A stretch of DNA of 64,000 bases. Source: Isosphaeraceae bacterium. GTDB lineage: Bacteria; Planctomycetota; Planctomycetia; Isosphaerales; Isosphaeraceae. The translations under genes and the position numbers were made by a program. The stretch lies in contig BPJS01000001.1 in the NCBI GenBank assembly GCA_026004735.1, positions 4,544,859-4,608,858 of the forward strand. The letters run 5' to 3'. Of this stretch, positions 44,658 through 53,182 are shown in pieces. Each line of letters opens with the position of its first letter. The stretch's first letter is position 1. The notes below the pieces were generated by a model that searched no databases, had not been told where the DNA came from, and saw nothing but the letters and a program-made list of their open reading frames with translations.

Positions 44658-45050
44658 ATGATTCTCCGCTCATGGTTCCGGCTGCTGCCGGCGGTCGCCC
44701 TGGCGGCCTTGGTTGGCTGTGGCGACGAGGCGAATACGGTTGCCGACAAGGTCGGCGACACGGCCAACGCGGCGGCCGAGGGTGCCAAGGATGCCGCCTC
44801 CGGCGCCATGAAGGCCGCCGGCGATGCCGCCGATCGTACCGGTGAGGCGCTCCAGGGTGCCGCCGACAAGGCGGGCGATGCCGTCGGTGCGGCCACCGAC
44901 GCGGTCGGCGATGCCGTCAAGGGTGCGGCCGACGCCGCCTCCGGTGCTGCCGAAGCCGTCACCGACGCCACCGGCAAAGCCGTCGAAAAGGCCGGCGAGG
45001 CCCTCGAAAAGGCGGGCGAGGCGATTTCCGGCGCCGATACCCCCAAGTGA
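44658..45050 (+). CDS. Alanine-rich amphipathic-repeat lipoprotein (LEA/apolipoprotein-like)
   Basis: 130 aa from ATG 44658; TGAGGAG lies 10 bases upstream. A lipoprotein signal peptide (RLLPAVALAALVGC) places it in a membrane after cleavage at Cys21. The mature part is a run of 11-residue-like repeats, AADKAGDAVGAATDAVGDAV and similar, Ala/Gly/Asp/Lys only, forming one long amphipathic helix. This resembles LEA group 3 or YtxH-like proteins that protect membranes or proteins from stress. Composition alone can mislead, so the comparison is structural, not a family match. Followed by its own terminator. Confidence 0.82.
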   Translation: MILRSWFRLLPAVALAALVGCGDEANTVADKVGDTANAAAEGAKDAASGAMKAAGDAADRTGEALQGAADKAGDAVGAATDAVGDAVKGAADAASGAAEAVTDATGKAVEKAGEALEKAGEAISGADTPK

Positions 45051-45353
45051 TCGCACCAGGCCACGTCGAAACCGCCTTGTTCCCCAGGCCGAGCCTTCCC
45101 AGGCTCGGCCGGTTTCGTTTGGACCCCAAGCCGGACGACCTCGGAGTAAGTCGCGGCCGCCGGAGAAAACCTTAACGCCAGGCCCAGCCGTCGCCGCCGG
45201 CAAGCCGGAGCCTGGCCTCTGGCCGCGCCAGCCTGACCGTCCGCAGAACCGAGCCACGGGCGATCGACTGGCTCCCCGCCGTCGTTCGGCTGGCATACGA
45301 TAGCGACGTGGCCTATCGTGTTGCGGTACGATCCGAACGTGCCCGGGGGGCTT
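45051..45353. other. Intergenic, 303 bases, with terminator
   Basis: Holds the hairpin at 45087-45120. The rest is GC-rich. A six-G run at 45345-45350 may serve as ribosome site for the methyltransferase gene. No further feature seen. Confidence 0.45.
45087..45120 (+). terminator. Intrinsic terminator after LEA-like lipoprotein
   Basis: GGCCGAGCC (45087-45095) and GGCTCGGCC (45102-45110) form a perfect nine-pair stem with loop TTCCCA, followed by GGTTTCGTTT. It lies 36 bases beyond the stop. Confidence 0.8.
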
Positions 45354-46247
45354 ATGCCGATGTTCCTGGTTCGTTCTCCGGCGTCGATCGCGCTACTGGT
45401 CCTGACGACCTGGAGCTCCGGCCCCCTGCTGGCCGTTCAGGCTCCCGACCCGGCCGAGCCAGCCGGATCGTCCCGATCGACGGTCCAGCGGCCAAAGACT
45501 CCCCCCGCGGCCGACCCCCATGCTCCTTGGGGCCGCAACGTCGTCCGCGGAACCTACCGGGGACGCCCGATCGCCCCGGTGATGTCGTACCTGGGCGCCG
45601 ACTGGCTGATTCGCCCCGAGCGCGAGCTTGAAGAACAGCCGGAACGGATGCTCGACGCACTTCAGATCCGGCCCGGGATGGTGGTCGCCGATGTCGGGGC
45701 CGGTGTCGGTTACACGAGCGTCCGCATCGCGCGGCGGGTGGTTCCTGGCGGCAAAGTGCTGGCCACCGACGTCCAGCCCGAGATGATCGCCATCCTCCGC
45801 GACAATATCCGCACCCTTGGCCTACAGAACGTCATCACGCCGATCCGCTGCACGCCGACTGACCCGAAGCTCCCGGCCGGTCAGGTCGATCTGGCGATTC
45901 TCGTCGACGTCTATCACGAATGCACCCACCCGGAAGAGACGCTTCGGGGTCTCTACCAAGCGCTCAAGCCCGACGGCCGGCTGGTTCTCGTCGAATTCCG
46001 CGCCGAGGACCCGGAGGTCCCGATCAAGCCCGAACACAAAATGAGCGTGGCCCAGATCCTCAAGGAACTCGAGCCGCAGGGGTTTCGCCTCAAGGAACGA
46101 CACGACTTTCTCCCCTGGCAGCATCTTCTCGTTTTCGAGAAGAAGCCCGTCCCCGGCGATCCCTCGAACCCAGAGACCCCGCTTTCCCCGACTGGCCCCG
46201 GCGACTCGCCTGACAGGGCAAGCGCTGGACCACGGAGGCAGCCATGA
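45354..46247 (+). CDS. Exported SAM-dependent methyltransferase
   Basis: 297 aa from ATG 45354 (ATG 45360 also possible after the G-run). A signal peptide covers about residues 1-30 (RSPASIALLVLTTWSSG). The Rossmann methyltransferase core is intact: VVADVGAGVGYTSVRIARRV (motif I), VLATDVQPEMI (Asp binding the ribose), QVDLAILVDVYHECTHPEET and LKPDGRLVLVEF. Export is odd for an enzyme needing cytoplasmic SAM; the N-terminus may instead anchor it facing inward. Target unknown. Its stop overlaps the next gene's ATG. Confidence 0.88.
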   Translation: MPMFLVRSPASIALLVLTTWSSGPLLAVQAPDPAEPAGSSRSTVQRPKTPPAADPHAPWGRNVVRGTYRGRPIAPVMSYLGADWLIRPERELEEQPERMLDALQIRPGMVVADVGAGVGYTSVRIARRVVPGGKVLATDVQPEMIAILRDNIRTLGLQNVITPIRCTPTDPKLPAGQVDLAILVDVYHECTHPEETLRGLYQALKPDGRLVLVEFRAEDPEVPIKPEHKMSVAQILKELEPQGFRLKERHDFLPWQHLLVFEKKPVPGDPSNPETPLSPTGPGDSPDRASAGPRRQP

Positions 46248-46801
46248 AGCAGTTGGGGTACTTCGCCTTTGGGAGCAACCTTTTGAGGAAGCAGATGGAG
46301 GAACGCATCGCTCCCGAGCAAATGATCGAAGAGGGACGAGCTCGCCTCAGCGACTACCGGATCGCATTCAACAAGGAACGTAAAAATGATGGCACAGGAA
46401 AGGCAAACATTGTCCCGGATCCAAAGGGAACCGTCTGGGGCGTAGCGTACCGTATCTCTGAAGCTGCCCTCGTTAAAATGGACCGGTGGGAGGGAGTTTC
46501 TGGAGGGCATGACGTCCGGAAGATAGTGAAGGTCCTAGACGACGAGGTTGAATTGGAAGCCGTCACGTATGTCGCTGGCGACACGTTCATCAATAACTCG
46601 CTCCGCCCCTCTCCGAAATACCTCGAAACCATCCTCACTGGGGCACAAGAACATGGCCTTCCGGAAGAATACATCGAGAGTCTCAAGGCATTCGGATCCC
46701 CCAGGAGTGAGGCACCAGCGTCCGGTCTGAGGTGCTGCTCCCGTCGACCGGCTTCGCCCGCGGCTGAGCCGTATGGCCTCATTCCGCAACGCTGGTCTTG
46801 A
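46244..46801 (+). CDS. Gamma-glutamylcyclotransferase-like protein, low-GC gene
   Basis: 185 aa from ATG 46244 (ATGA overlap with the methyltransferase stop). The GGCT fold opens YFAFGSNLLRKQMEERI, with the glycine-rich phosphate-type loop. The acid for catalysis is the Glu in MDRWEGVSGG. Family members release 5-oxoproline from gamma-glutamyl amines or act on furan-type dipeptides. Codons use A/T far more than the neighbours (for example AAGGAACGTAAAAATGATGG), suggesting later acquisition. The last 35 residues are Arg/Ser/Pro-rich and off-pattern, as if a new tail had been read through to a distant stop. Confidence 0.82.
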   Translation: MKQLGYFAFGSNLLRKQMEERIAPEQMIEEGRARLSDYRIAFNKERKNDGTGKANIVPDPKGTVWGVAYRISEAALVKMDRWEGVSGGHDVRKIVKVLDDEVELEAVTYVAGDTFINNSLRPSPKYLETILTGAQEHGLPEEYIESLKAFGSPRSEAPASGLRCCSRRPASPAAEPYGLIPQRWS

Positions 46802-46846
46802 TTCGCTCTGCTCCGGGCTGACTCCCCCTCGCTCCCAGGCCCCCCG

Positions 46847-47677
46847 ATGACAAGCCTCGCCGACGACCTTGAGTTTGCCAAAGCCCTGGCCGCCGAGGCC
46901 GCCGCGGTTGCCCTCGAACGCCAATCCCAACTCTCGACCCAGGAAAAGAAAAACCGGAGCTTTGTCACCGACCTCGACATCGACCTCGAACGGTTCATCC
47001 GCCAACGGATCGCCGCGCGCTTCCCCGACGACTCGCTGACGGGTGAGGAGCTGGCAACCAGCGGCGGCGGCGGTCCTCGCCGCTGGTGCATCGACCCGAT
47101 CGACGGCACCGGCAACCTCGTCCACGGCTTCCCACTCTGGTCGATTTCGATCGGCCTGATCGACGGCGGCGAACCAGTCCTGGGCGTGATCGCCATCCCC
47201 CCGCTTCACGAAATCTACTGGGCCACCAAGGGCGGCGGCGCCTGGTGCAACGGCCATCCCTTGTCCGCCCTCGACGCCGACGACTTCCACGACCACGACA
47301 ACGTCTGCGCTTCGACCAACGCCCTCCGCACGATCGACCCCCGCTCCATCCCAGGCCGGATCCGCGACATCGGCTCGGCCTGCTGCGAGCTGGCCTTCGT
47401 CACCTCCGGCCGCGTCCGCGCCTGCGTCTTCCTCGGCGAGCAGACCCACGACCTGGCCGCCGGCGCCGTCATGGCCGCCGAGGCCGGTTGCTGGTTTGCC
47501 CGACTCAACGGCGAAATGCTCACCCTCGGCGGCTTTGTCGCAAGCACCCCGATCCGGATTCCCACCCTGATCGCTCCCCCACGCCGCCTCGAGCGCCTGC
47601 TGCGAACCCTCAAGCCCCTCCCCTCGGCCAGCGCCGCCTCGCCGGCGTTTCCCCGTCCCTTCCACCCCGAGGCCTGA
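46847..47677 (+). CDS. Inositol-monophosphatase-family phosphatase
   Basis: 276 aa. Motifs of the lithium-sensitive phosphatase family: SFVTDLDIDLERFI, the metal Glu pair in DSLTGEELAT, then WCIDPIDGTGNLVHGFPLWS with both catalytic acids, and HDLAAGAVMAAEAG near the end (WDxAAG in relatives). This group includes inositol, histidinol and 3'-phosphoadenosine phosphatases; the sequence alone does not settle the substrate, and the histidinol-phosphate type (HisN) fits well. Cytoplasmic. A short tail after ERLLRTLKPL is variable. Confidence 0.93.
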   Translation: MTSLADDLEFAKALAAEAAAVALERQSQLSTQEKKNRSFVTDLDIDLERFIRQRIAARFPDDSLTGEELATSGGGGPRRWCIDPIDGTGNLVHGFPLWSISIGLIDGGEPVLGVIAIPPLHEIYWATKGGGAWCNGHPLSALDADDFHDHDNVCASTNALRTIDPRSIPGRIRDIGSACCELAFVTSGRVRACVFLGEQTHDLAAGAVMAAEAGCWFARLNGEMLTLGGFVASTPIRIPTLIAPPRRLERLLRTLKPLPSASAASPAFPRPFHPEA

Positions 47678-47851
47678 GATCCGCTCCCAGCCGGCAGCCG
47701 ACGCCCACGCACCGTCTCGGATCCACATGAGCCCAGGGTTTGGCGCGTGGGAACTCCTGGTCCGCAGCCTCTTCCAGGTGTACGCTATCCTCCGACATTG
47801 TGAGCGCGGGTCTGTGACTGAATCCCGATCCTCTGGCTTTCCTTCCCGCCG

Positions 47852-48337
47852 ATGGGCTACTGGGGCGTTCGCAGCTACGAGCACGACGACGCGCACGACG
47901 CTCTCGACGCCGGCTTCGAAGCCGCCTGGGGCGCCGAGTATGAACGCCTGATGGACGACCGCAACCCGCTCACCTTCGAGCAGGTCCAGCAACGCCTCGC
48001 CAACCGCCAGACGCTCGAGGCAGCCCTGGCCTGGCTCACCGGCCAGTTCGGCGACGACTTCGAAACCTGGGACGACGAAGCCCGCTTGGCCTATGTCGGC
48101 GTCGTCGTGCGTCACGTCGAACTCGGTGTCCCCGTGGCGGGCCCCATGCTCGAGCGAGCCTGCGCCTGGCTCGACGCCGAAACGCTCGACTGGGAGCGCG
48201 ACCAGACCCGCCGCGACCTCCGCCGCCGGCACGAGCGTCGGCTCCTGAACGATGCCCAAACCGCCTCCGGGCCACCAGCTGCGAGCCAGACCAGCCCAAT
48301 CAAACAACCTCAGCCTTCCGACCCAAACCGCCCCTGA
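47852..48337 (+). CDS. DUF4259-like hypothetical protein
   Basis: 161 aa from ATG 47852; no good ribosome site. The opening MGYWGVRSYEHDDAHDALDA resembles the MGxWG...xNDDAxD start of DUF4259 proteins, of unknown function. Residues 35-125 are helical (FEQVQQRLANRQTLEAALAW, YVGVVVRHVELGVPVAGPML). The tail is Pro/Gln/Ser-rich and likely disordered. Cytoplasmic. It is not clearly tied to neighbours. Confidence 0.7.
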   Translation: MGYWGVRSYEHDDAHDALDAGFEAAWGAEYERLMDDRNPLTFEQVQQRLANRQTLEAALAWLTGQFGDDFETWDDEARLAYVGVVVRHVELGVPVAGPMLERACAWLDAETLDWERDQTRRDLRRRHERRLLNDAQTASGPPAASQTSPIKQPQPSDPNRP

Positions 48338-48396
48338 CCGCCAGCGAACGACCAGACCGCCCGCCCGCCGCCCCCTGCCCCATCCCAGTCGCTTGC

Positions 48397-48425
48397 TTGA
48401 CAGCGGCCGTCGGCGGCGGTCAGAT
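48397..48425 (+). promoter_or_regulatory. Possible promoter for the ECF sigma gene
   Basis: TTGACA (48397-48402) is a perfect -35 box; TCAGAT (48420-48425) after 17 bases is a poor -10 box. The start codon is at 48487. Weak evidence. Confidence 0.3.
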
Positions 48426-48486
48426 TAGCCTATATCTCCCTTCTTAAAACCCCATCCGGCGCGCCCCGAGCGGCCCAGGCGCTCCC

Positions 48487-49236
48487 ATGGACTCCACCGA
48501 CGAGCAAATCACCGCGCCCCCGCCGGATACCGAGCACCAACACCTCTCACGGCTCGAAACCAGTTGGACCCAGATCCGTTCGGCGCACGCCACCGGCCCC
48601 GCCGGCAAGGCCGCCATGCGCGAGCTGATCGGCCGCTACCACGACGCCGTCGAGCGCTACATCCGCCTCAAAATTCGCGACCCCAACCTCGCCGACGAAG
48701 TCATCCAGGACTTCTGGACCAAACTGCTCAACCACAAACTCGCCGGCGCCGACGAGTCCAAGGGGCGGTTCCGCGACTACCTCCGCACTGTCATCCACCG
48801 GCTGATCATCGACCATTACCGCAGCCGCAAACCCCAGCCGCTGCCTCCCGGCGACCTGGTCGACCCGTCCGAACCCGACCTCGACTACGACCGCATCTGG
48901 CGCGAAGCCGTCATCCAACGCGTCTGGGCTCGGCTCGACACCTTCGAAGCCACCACCCCCAACAACCGCTACGCCTCCGTCCTCCGACTCCGCGTCAGCT
49001 CGCCCGACGCCTCCGTCGAGTCGCTCGCCGCCAAACTCGCCCAGCAAACCCGCAAGCGCTGCACCCCCGAGGGATTTCGCAAAACCCTCCAACGCGCCCG
49101 CGAAAAATACCTGGAACTGCTCATCGAGGAACTCAAAGTCACCATCCACCCCGCCACCAAGGAAGACATCGAGGCCGAAATCTACGACCTCGGCCTCGGC
49201 CCCCTCTACCGGCGCTACTCCGGAAACCAAACCTAA
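48487..49236 (+). CDS. ECF-type sigma factor
   Basis: 249 aa. Region 2 is clear: MRELIGRYHDAVERYIRLKI, ADEVIQDFWTKLLNHKLA and GRFRDYLRTVIHRLIIDHYR. The region 4 HTH is divergent, around ASVESLAAKLAQQTRKRCTP then EGFRKTLQRAREKYLELLIE. The long N-terminal arm and the form of region 4 match planctomycete-type ECF factors that often sit beside Ser/Thr kinases, though no kinase follows here. No membrane anti-sigma factor is adjacent, so control is unknown. Confidence 0.88.
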   Translation: MDSTDEQITAPPPDTEHQHLSRLETSWTQIRSAHATGPAGKAAMRELIGRYHDAVERYIRLKIRDPNLADEVIQDFWTKLLNHKLAGADESKGRFRDYLRTVIHRLIIDHYRSRKPQPLPPGDLVDPSEPDLDYDRIWREAVIQRVWARLDTFEATTPNNRYASVLRLRVSSPDASVESLAAKLAQQTRKRCTPEGFRKTLQRAREKYLELLIEELKVTIHPATKEDIEAEIYDLGLGPLYRRYSGNQT

Positions 49237-49582
49237 GCCGCCCCCCCATCGCCACCTGCGTCATCCGCATCCAGCGCGGCACGTGTTCGGCGCACCCCCA
49301 CTCCGACGCGGCGCATCGCCGCCCAACAGCCCCCGGTCCCTTGCCTGGCTTCCACAACTCCCCACTTCCCGGTCAGCTTTCCCGGATCGTCGGCCCCGTC
49401 GCCCCACCCCCGGGCGGGCCCCCCGCGCGCAATTCTCGCGTTCGGTCGCTTGACGCGAACCCTTCTCACGTTACAGTTACGTTGGACCTGCTGCGCTGAC
49501 CGTGCACCCAACGATTGACTGAACTTGCGTTCAGAAGGGCGGGCGTCGCACAGGCTTCCTCGCTCCTGGAAGGACTCCGGCG
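49237..49582. other. Intergenic, 346 bases upstream of csrA
   Basis: Holds a possible csrA promoter at 49450-49477 and the csrA ribosome site GGAAGGA (49568-49574). The rest is GC-rich with no recognised element. It also contains the end of any sigma-gene transcript, but no clear terminator. Confidence 0.45.
49450..49477 (+). promoter_or_regulatory. Putative csrA promoter
   Basis: TTGACG at 49450-49455 and TACAGT at 49472-49477, 16 bases apart, resemble vegetative boxes (5/6 and 4/6). Start codon follows about 105 bases later. Confidence 0.45.
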
Positions 49583-49765
49583 ATGCTTGTTCTTTCGCGT
49601 AAGAAGAACGAGAGCATCATCATCAACGACAATATCACGATCACGGTGGTCGAGATCCGTGGAGACAAGGTCCGCCTCGGTATCGAGGCGCCCAAGGAAG
49701 TCTCAGTCCACCGCCGCGAGGTCTACGAGGCGATCCGCAACCAGATTCAGCGGACCGAAGGCTGA
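49583..49765 (+). CDS. csrA: Carbon storage regulator, RNA-binding protein
   Basis: 60 aa, complete. MLVLSRKKNESIIINDNITI and VEIRGDKVRLGIEAPKEVSV with the RNA-contacting VHRREVYEAI are the full CsrA/RsmA signature. The homodimer binds GGA motifs in mRNA leaders and changes translation or stability. The ribosome site GGAAGGA contains a GGA and could allow self-binding (inference). No CsrB-like RNA or fliW was recognised nearby. Confidence 0.97.
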   Translation: MLVLSRKKNESIIINDNITITVVEIRGDKVRLGIEAPKEVSVHRREVYEAIRNQIQRTEG

Positions 49766-49877
49766 TCCAGCCCCGTCCTCGGTTTGACTTCAGCGGGTGA
49801 TGTCGTGCTCTCGTATTCTGTCTGGGCTTGGGTGATTTTCCTCCTCTACTCTGCCTGAGATCGCGTCGTGGTCCGGC

Positions 49878-50438
49878 TCACAGATTGAGCCGTTGCCGGA
49901 CAAGGCGGACGAACTGCCCCATCCAGGGGGCATTATCCGGCCAACCGCGGACCGTGACGATCGTACCGTCGACCACAAACGGGCGATTGACGAACTCCGC
50001 GCCTGCGATCCGCAGGTCGGGCTCAAGCTCGGGGTAGCAGGTGAGGGTCCGGCCTGACATCCCGCCGGCGGCCAGCAGCAGGAGCGGCCCGTGGCAGTTG
50101 GCGGCGATCGGCTTGCCGGTCTCGACGAAGTGGCGGACGATCGCCACCGCTTTGGGCCGGTTCCTCAAATACTCGGGGGCTCGGCCACCGGGCAGCACCA
50201 GCCCATCAAACTCCGTCGGATCGACGTCGTTGAGTCCCAGGTCGGCCTCGACCCGATAGCCAGGCCGCTCGACGTAGGTGTCGAAGCCCGGTTCAAAGTC
50301 GTGCACGACCGAGTGAAACACCCGACGCTCGGGCGCGACGATCACCGCCTGCCAGCCCTCTTCCTCGATCCGAAACTTGGCGTAGTAGATCTCCTGCGCC
50401 TCGCCTGCGTCGCCGGTCAGGATCAGGATTCGCGTCAT
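49878..50438 (-). CDS. DJ-1/PfpI-family protein
   Basis: 186 aa from ATG 50438. The class-I amidotransferase-like fold is seen in ILILTGDAGEAQEIYYAKFR, the Glu of the active site region, DGLVLPGGRAPEYLRN, and the nucleophile elbow IAANCHGPLLLLAAG (AxCHG, Cys near 115). It ends with a helix LVRQRLNL. Members act as chaperones, deglycases or proteases; no subgroup is evident here. The gene is alone on its strand, facing csrA. Confidence 0.92.
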   Translation of the reverse strand: MTRILILTGDAGEAQEIYYAKFRIEEEGWQAVIVAPERRVFHSVVHDFEPGFDTYVERPGYRVEADLGLNDVDPTEFDGLVLPGGRAPEYLRNRPKAVAIVRHFVETGKPIAANCHGPLLLLAAGGMSGRTLTCYPELEPDLRIAGAEFVNRPFVVDGTIVTVRGWPDNAPWMGQFVRLVRQRLNL

Positions 50439-50605
50439 CTGGGTCAGGTCCTGGCGATGAGTCGAGCCACCGATTACCGATCACCCTAACAGCGGGTCGT
50501 CCAGCTTGCAAGATCCGTCCACCTGAACCGGCCCCGGCTCGGGTTTGGCCGGCTTGACCAGACCCCCCTGGAGCGCCTAAAGTTTGTTCCTGGATCGATT
50601 CTGAA

Positions 50606-50680
50606 GGCCCCGTCGTCTAGCCAGGTCTAGGACACGACCCTTTCAAGGTCGCGACACGGGTTCAAATCCCGTCGGGGTCA
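50606..50680 (+). tRNA. tRNA-Glu (UUC)
   Basis: 75 bases fold as a cloverleaf. Acceptor GGCCCCG pairs with CGGGGTC (one G-U); discriminator A at 50680; no encoded CCA (CTG follows). The anticodon stem CGACC/GGTCG encloses CTTTCAA, anticodon TTC. The T arm is ACGGG TTCAAAT CCCGT. Its last 19 bases are shared, on the opposite strand, with the end of the symporter gene. Confidence 0.95.
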
Positions 50681-51975
50681 CTGATGGCCGGGTCGTCCTC
50701 GCCCTGTGGAGGGTCGAGGCGATCCAGGAGCGCGGCCAGCAAGATGTCGCTGGTGACGTTCGTGGCCGCCCGCGCACGGCCCAGAATCCAATCGACTGTC
50801 AGTAGCAAGGGGACGACCAGCGCGACCTGCTCCTCCGGGATCACCCGGACTGTCCGCAGGACCACAACGAGCGAAATCAAGCCCGCCTCCGGCACTCCCG
50901 AGATCCCGATTCCAGCGATCAGGCAGCAGCCCGCCGCCAGCAGTTGACTGCCGAGGTCCAGGTTGACCCCGCACGCCTGCGCGACGAACAGGACCGCCAT
51001 CGCTTCATAGAGCAGAATCCCGTCGTTATTCAAGTTCGTACCGACGCACGCGGCCAGCCGCGCGGAGCGCGGTGAGACTCCCATGCCGCTCAACGAGCGG
51101 AGCGTCACCGGCAGCGTCGCCAGGCTGCTGCCGGTTCCCATGGCGTGGATCACCGCCTCGCTCGCCCCGCGCCAAAACCACCTCAGCGGCCGCCGCAACA
51201 CTCCGACGATCCACGCCTGATAGACCACGCCCACCTGAATCAGCAACCCGAGCAGCCCTACCCCCAGGTAAACGGCCAGCCCACGCACCGGCTCCAGCCC
51301 AAATCGCCCGACCGTCGCGGCCACCACCCCCAGGATCGCTAGCGGAACCGCCTGCACCACCCAGCCGATCATCACCTCGCTGGCTCGGTAGGCCGTCGCA
51401 ATCGCACCCTCGACCGCCTGATAACCGGTCTCGCCCCGGGCCTGCTGCTCCGCCTTGACCCGCCTCAACGCCGCTCCACCCAGGACCGCCAGCCCAACGA
51501 TCGACAGAAGCTGATTCTCCACAAACGGACGCCCTACCGAACCCGGCACCAGCCGCAGCAATTCGTCCCAGAAGTCGATCCGCCGATCTGGTTCCAAATG
51601 CCGACCCAGCCGTTCCAGCTCCCCCCGGGCCTGGACGTACGCCTCATCGGTCTCCAGCCGCAACCACCGCCCCGGTTGCAACCCGTTGGCGAGCGCCAGC
51701 CCGATTCCAAGAGCCAGCGCAGCGTTGCAGGCCGCCAGCGCGATCAACAACCCGCCCTGCCGCGCCCGCACCTCGGTCCGCAAAAACGCATCCAGAATCG
51801 CAAATAAGATCAGCGGTGCCGCCAACGCCCGGATCAGATCAAGGATGACCGAACCCAGCCGCGCCAGCGGCGCCGTCCGCTCCCCGAAGACCAGCCCAGC
51901 GACCAGCCCCAGGCCCAGGCCGATCAGAATCCGCGCCCCAAACGGAATCCCGAAATACCCCCGCGGTTGCCTCAT
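50662..51975 (-). CDS. SDF-family dicarboxylate/amino acid:cation symporter
   Basis: 437 aa from ATG 51975, GGAG four bases upstream. About eight hydrophobic helices plus two re-entrant loops. Signature regions: AVIHAMGTGSSLATLPVTL (the Ser-rich HP1 loop), ACVGTNLNNDGILLYEAMAV (NMDGT-like helix 7) and GIGISGVPEAGLISLVVVL (HP2). A loop of about 50 aa at 105-160 is longer than in GltPh. It imports glutamate, aspartate, succinate or similar with Na+ or H+. The stop (50662-50664) lies inside the tRNA-Glu gene on the other strand. Confidence 0.94.
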   Translation of the reverse strand: MRQPRGYFGIPFGARILIGLGLGLVAGLVFGERTAPLARLGSVILDLIRALAAPLILFAILDAFLRTEVRARQGGLLIALAACNAALALGIGLALANGLQPGRWLRLETDEAYVQARGELERLGRHLEPDRRIDFWDELLRLVPGSVGRPFVENQLLSIVGLAVLGGAALRRVKAEQQARGETGYQAVEGAIATAYRASEVMIGWVVQAVPLAILGVVAATVGRFGLEPVRGLAVYLGVGLLGLLIQVGVVYQAWIVGVLRRPLRWFWRGASEAVIHAMGTGSSLATLPVTLRSLSGMGVSPRSARLAACVGTNLNNDGILLYEAMAVLFVAQACGVNLDLGSQLLAAGCCLIAGIGISGVPEAGLISLVVVLRTVRVIPEEQVALVVPLLLTVDWILGRARAATNVTSDILLAALLDRLDPPQGEDDPAISDPDGI

Positions 51976-52133
51976 CACACTCCACACCGTCGAGGGCCCC
52001 GAGATCAGAACCCTGGACCGACGATTCCGCGCGCCTCTCGGACCTCCGACTCCCCCTGTCCAGACCGACCCGGTTGCATCCTGCCCGCCGCCGGACTTGG
52101 CGATCCAATCAACCCGGTCGTGCGCAGCGGTTC

Positions 52134-53090
52134 TTAGTGACCCACATCGCCGACCGCACCTAACGCCTCCAGGTGGGCCGTCACGCATGCGGCCAGCGCC
52201 TCGGTGTGGTAGCCTCCTTCAAGGACGCTGACCAGCCGGCCTGCGCAGTAGCTCCGGGCCACGTGCATCAGCTCCTGGCTGATGGCCACGTAATCCTCGA
52301 CCTCCAGGCCCAGATTGCCCACCGGGTCGAGCCGGTGGGCGTCGAACCCCGCCGAGACGAGCATCAGTTCCGGCCGGACCTTGCTGGCCAGCTCGCCGAG
52401 GGCGGCCCGGAACTGCCCAAGCTGGTCCTCGACCGGCGTCCCGAAGGCGATCGGCAGATTGCGGATCAAGCCCAGCGCTCGACCCGTCCCCGTCTCGTCG
52501 GCCGCTCCCGTCCCTGGGTAGAACGGGTAGCGGTGGATCGAGAGAAATCCGACTCGCCCGTCGGCGTAGAAGATCTCCTGAGTGCCGTTGCCGTGATGCA
52601 CGTCGAAGTCGACGATCAGGACGCGCGCCAGGCCGAGCGCCTCCAGGGCGTGGGCTGCCGCCGCCGCGACCGTACTGAACAGACAAAAGCCCATCGCCGC
52701 GGCCGGCCGCGCATGATGGCCGGGGGGGCGGACCGCGCAGAAGGCCTGATTGGCCTGCCCGCCGACGACCGCCGTCACTGCCTCGATCGCCGAACCGGCA
52801 GCCAGCCGCGCCGCCCGCTCCGAGCCGGGCGACATCCAGGTATCGGCCTCGACCGGCCCGCCGCCCATCGCCTCCCAGGTGTGGACCTGATCCAGATAGC
52901 TGCGTGCGTGGATTCGACCGAGTTCCTCATCGGTCGCCTCACGCACCTGGCCCGCCGGACAGGTAAAGAGCAACCCCTCGCGCTTCAGCCGCTGGACGAT
53001 CGCCGAAAGCCGCTCGGGGCGCTCCGGATGCCCCGGCGGCGGCCGGTGCTCCAGCATCCGCGCATCCCAGTACAGCAGCGGGCCAGACAC
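52134..53090 (-). CDS. Histone-deacetylase-family amidohydrolase
   Basis: 318 aa from GTG 53090, preceded by GGGAAGGGG. Zinc-dependent deacetylase motifs are complete: YWDARMLEHRPPPGHPERPE, VRPPGHHARPAAAMGFCLF with the paired His, VDFDVHHGNGTQEIFY with Asp/His ligands, LVSAGFDAHRLDPVG and VLEGGYH. Bacterial members act on acetylpolyamines, acetoin-linked proteins or other amides. No acuABC or polyamine genes lie nearby, so the substrate is open. An earlier TTG start at 53111 is less likely. Confidence 0.94.
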   Translation of the reverse strand: MSGPLLYWDARMLEHRPPPGHPERPERLSAIVQRLKREGLLFTCPAGQVREATDEELGRIHARSYLDQVHTWEAMGGGPVEADTWMSPGSERAARLAAGSAIEAVTAVVGGQANQAFCAVRPPGHHARPAAAMGFCLFSTVAAAAAHALEALGLARVLIVDFDVHHGNGTQEIFYADGRVGFLSIHRYPFYPGTGAADETGTGRALGLIRNLPIAFGTPVEDQLGQFRAALGELASKVRPELMLVSAGFDAHRLDPVGNLGLEVEDYVAISQELMHVARSYCAGRLVSVLEGGYHTEALAACVTAHLEALGAVGDVGH

Positions 53091-53182
53091 GCCGCACCCC
53101 TTCCCTCTCAACGACCGCTTCGTAGCACCTTAGGGGCCGCGCCAGCGCCCGTCAATTCGCCTGTCCCACGGCCGCCGGGCCG

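Noticed and set aside
46535..48307. A 590-codon minus-strand open frame
   Set aside because: It lies opposite the cyclotransferase, phosphatase-family and DUF4259-like genes, which show family motifs. The antisense product has a biased composition and no motif; high GC produces such frames.
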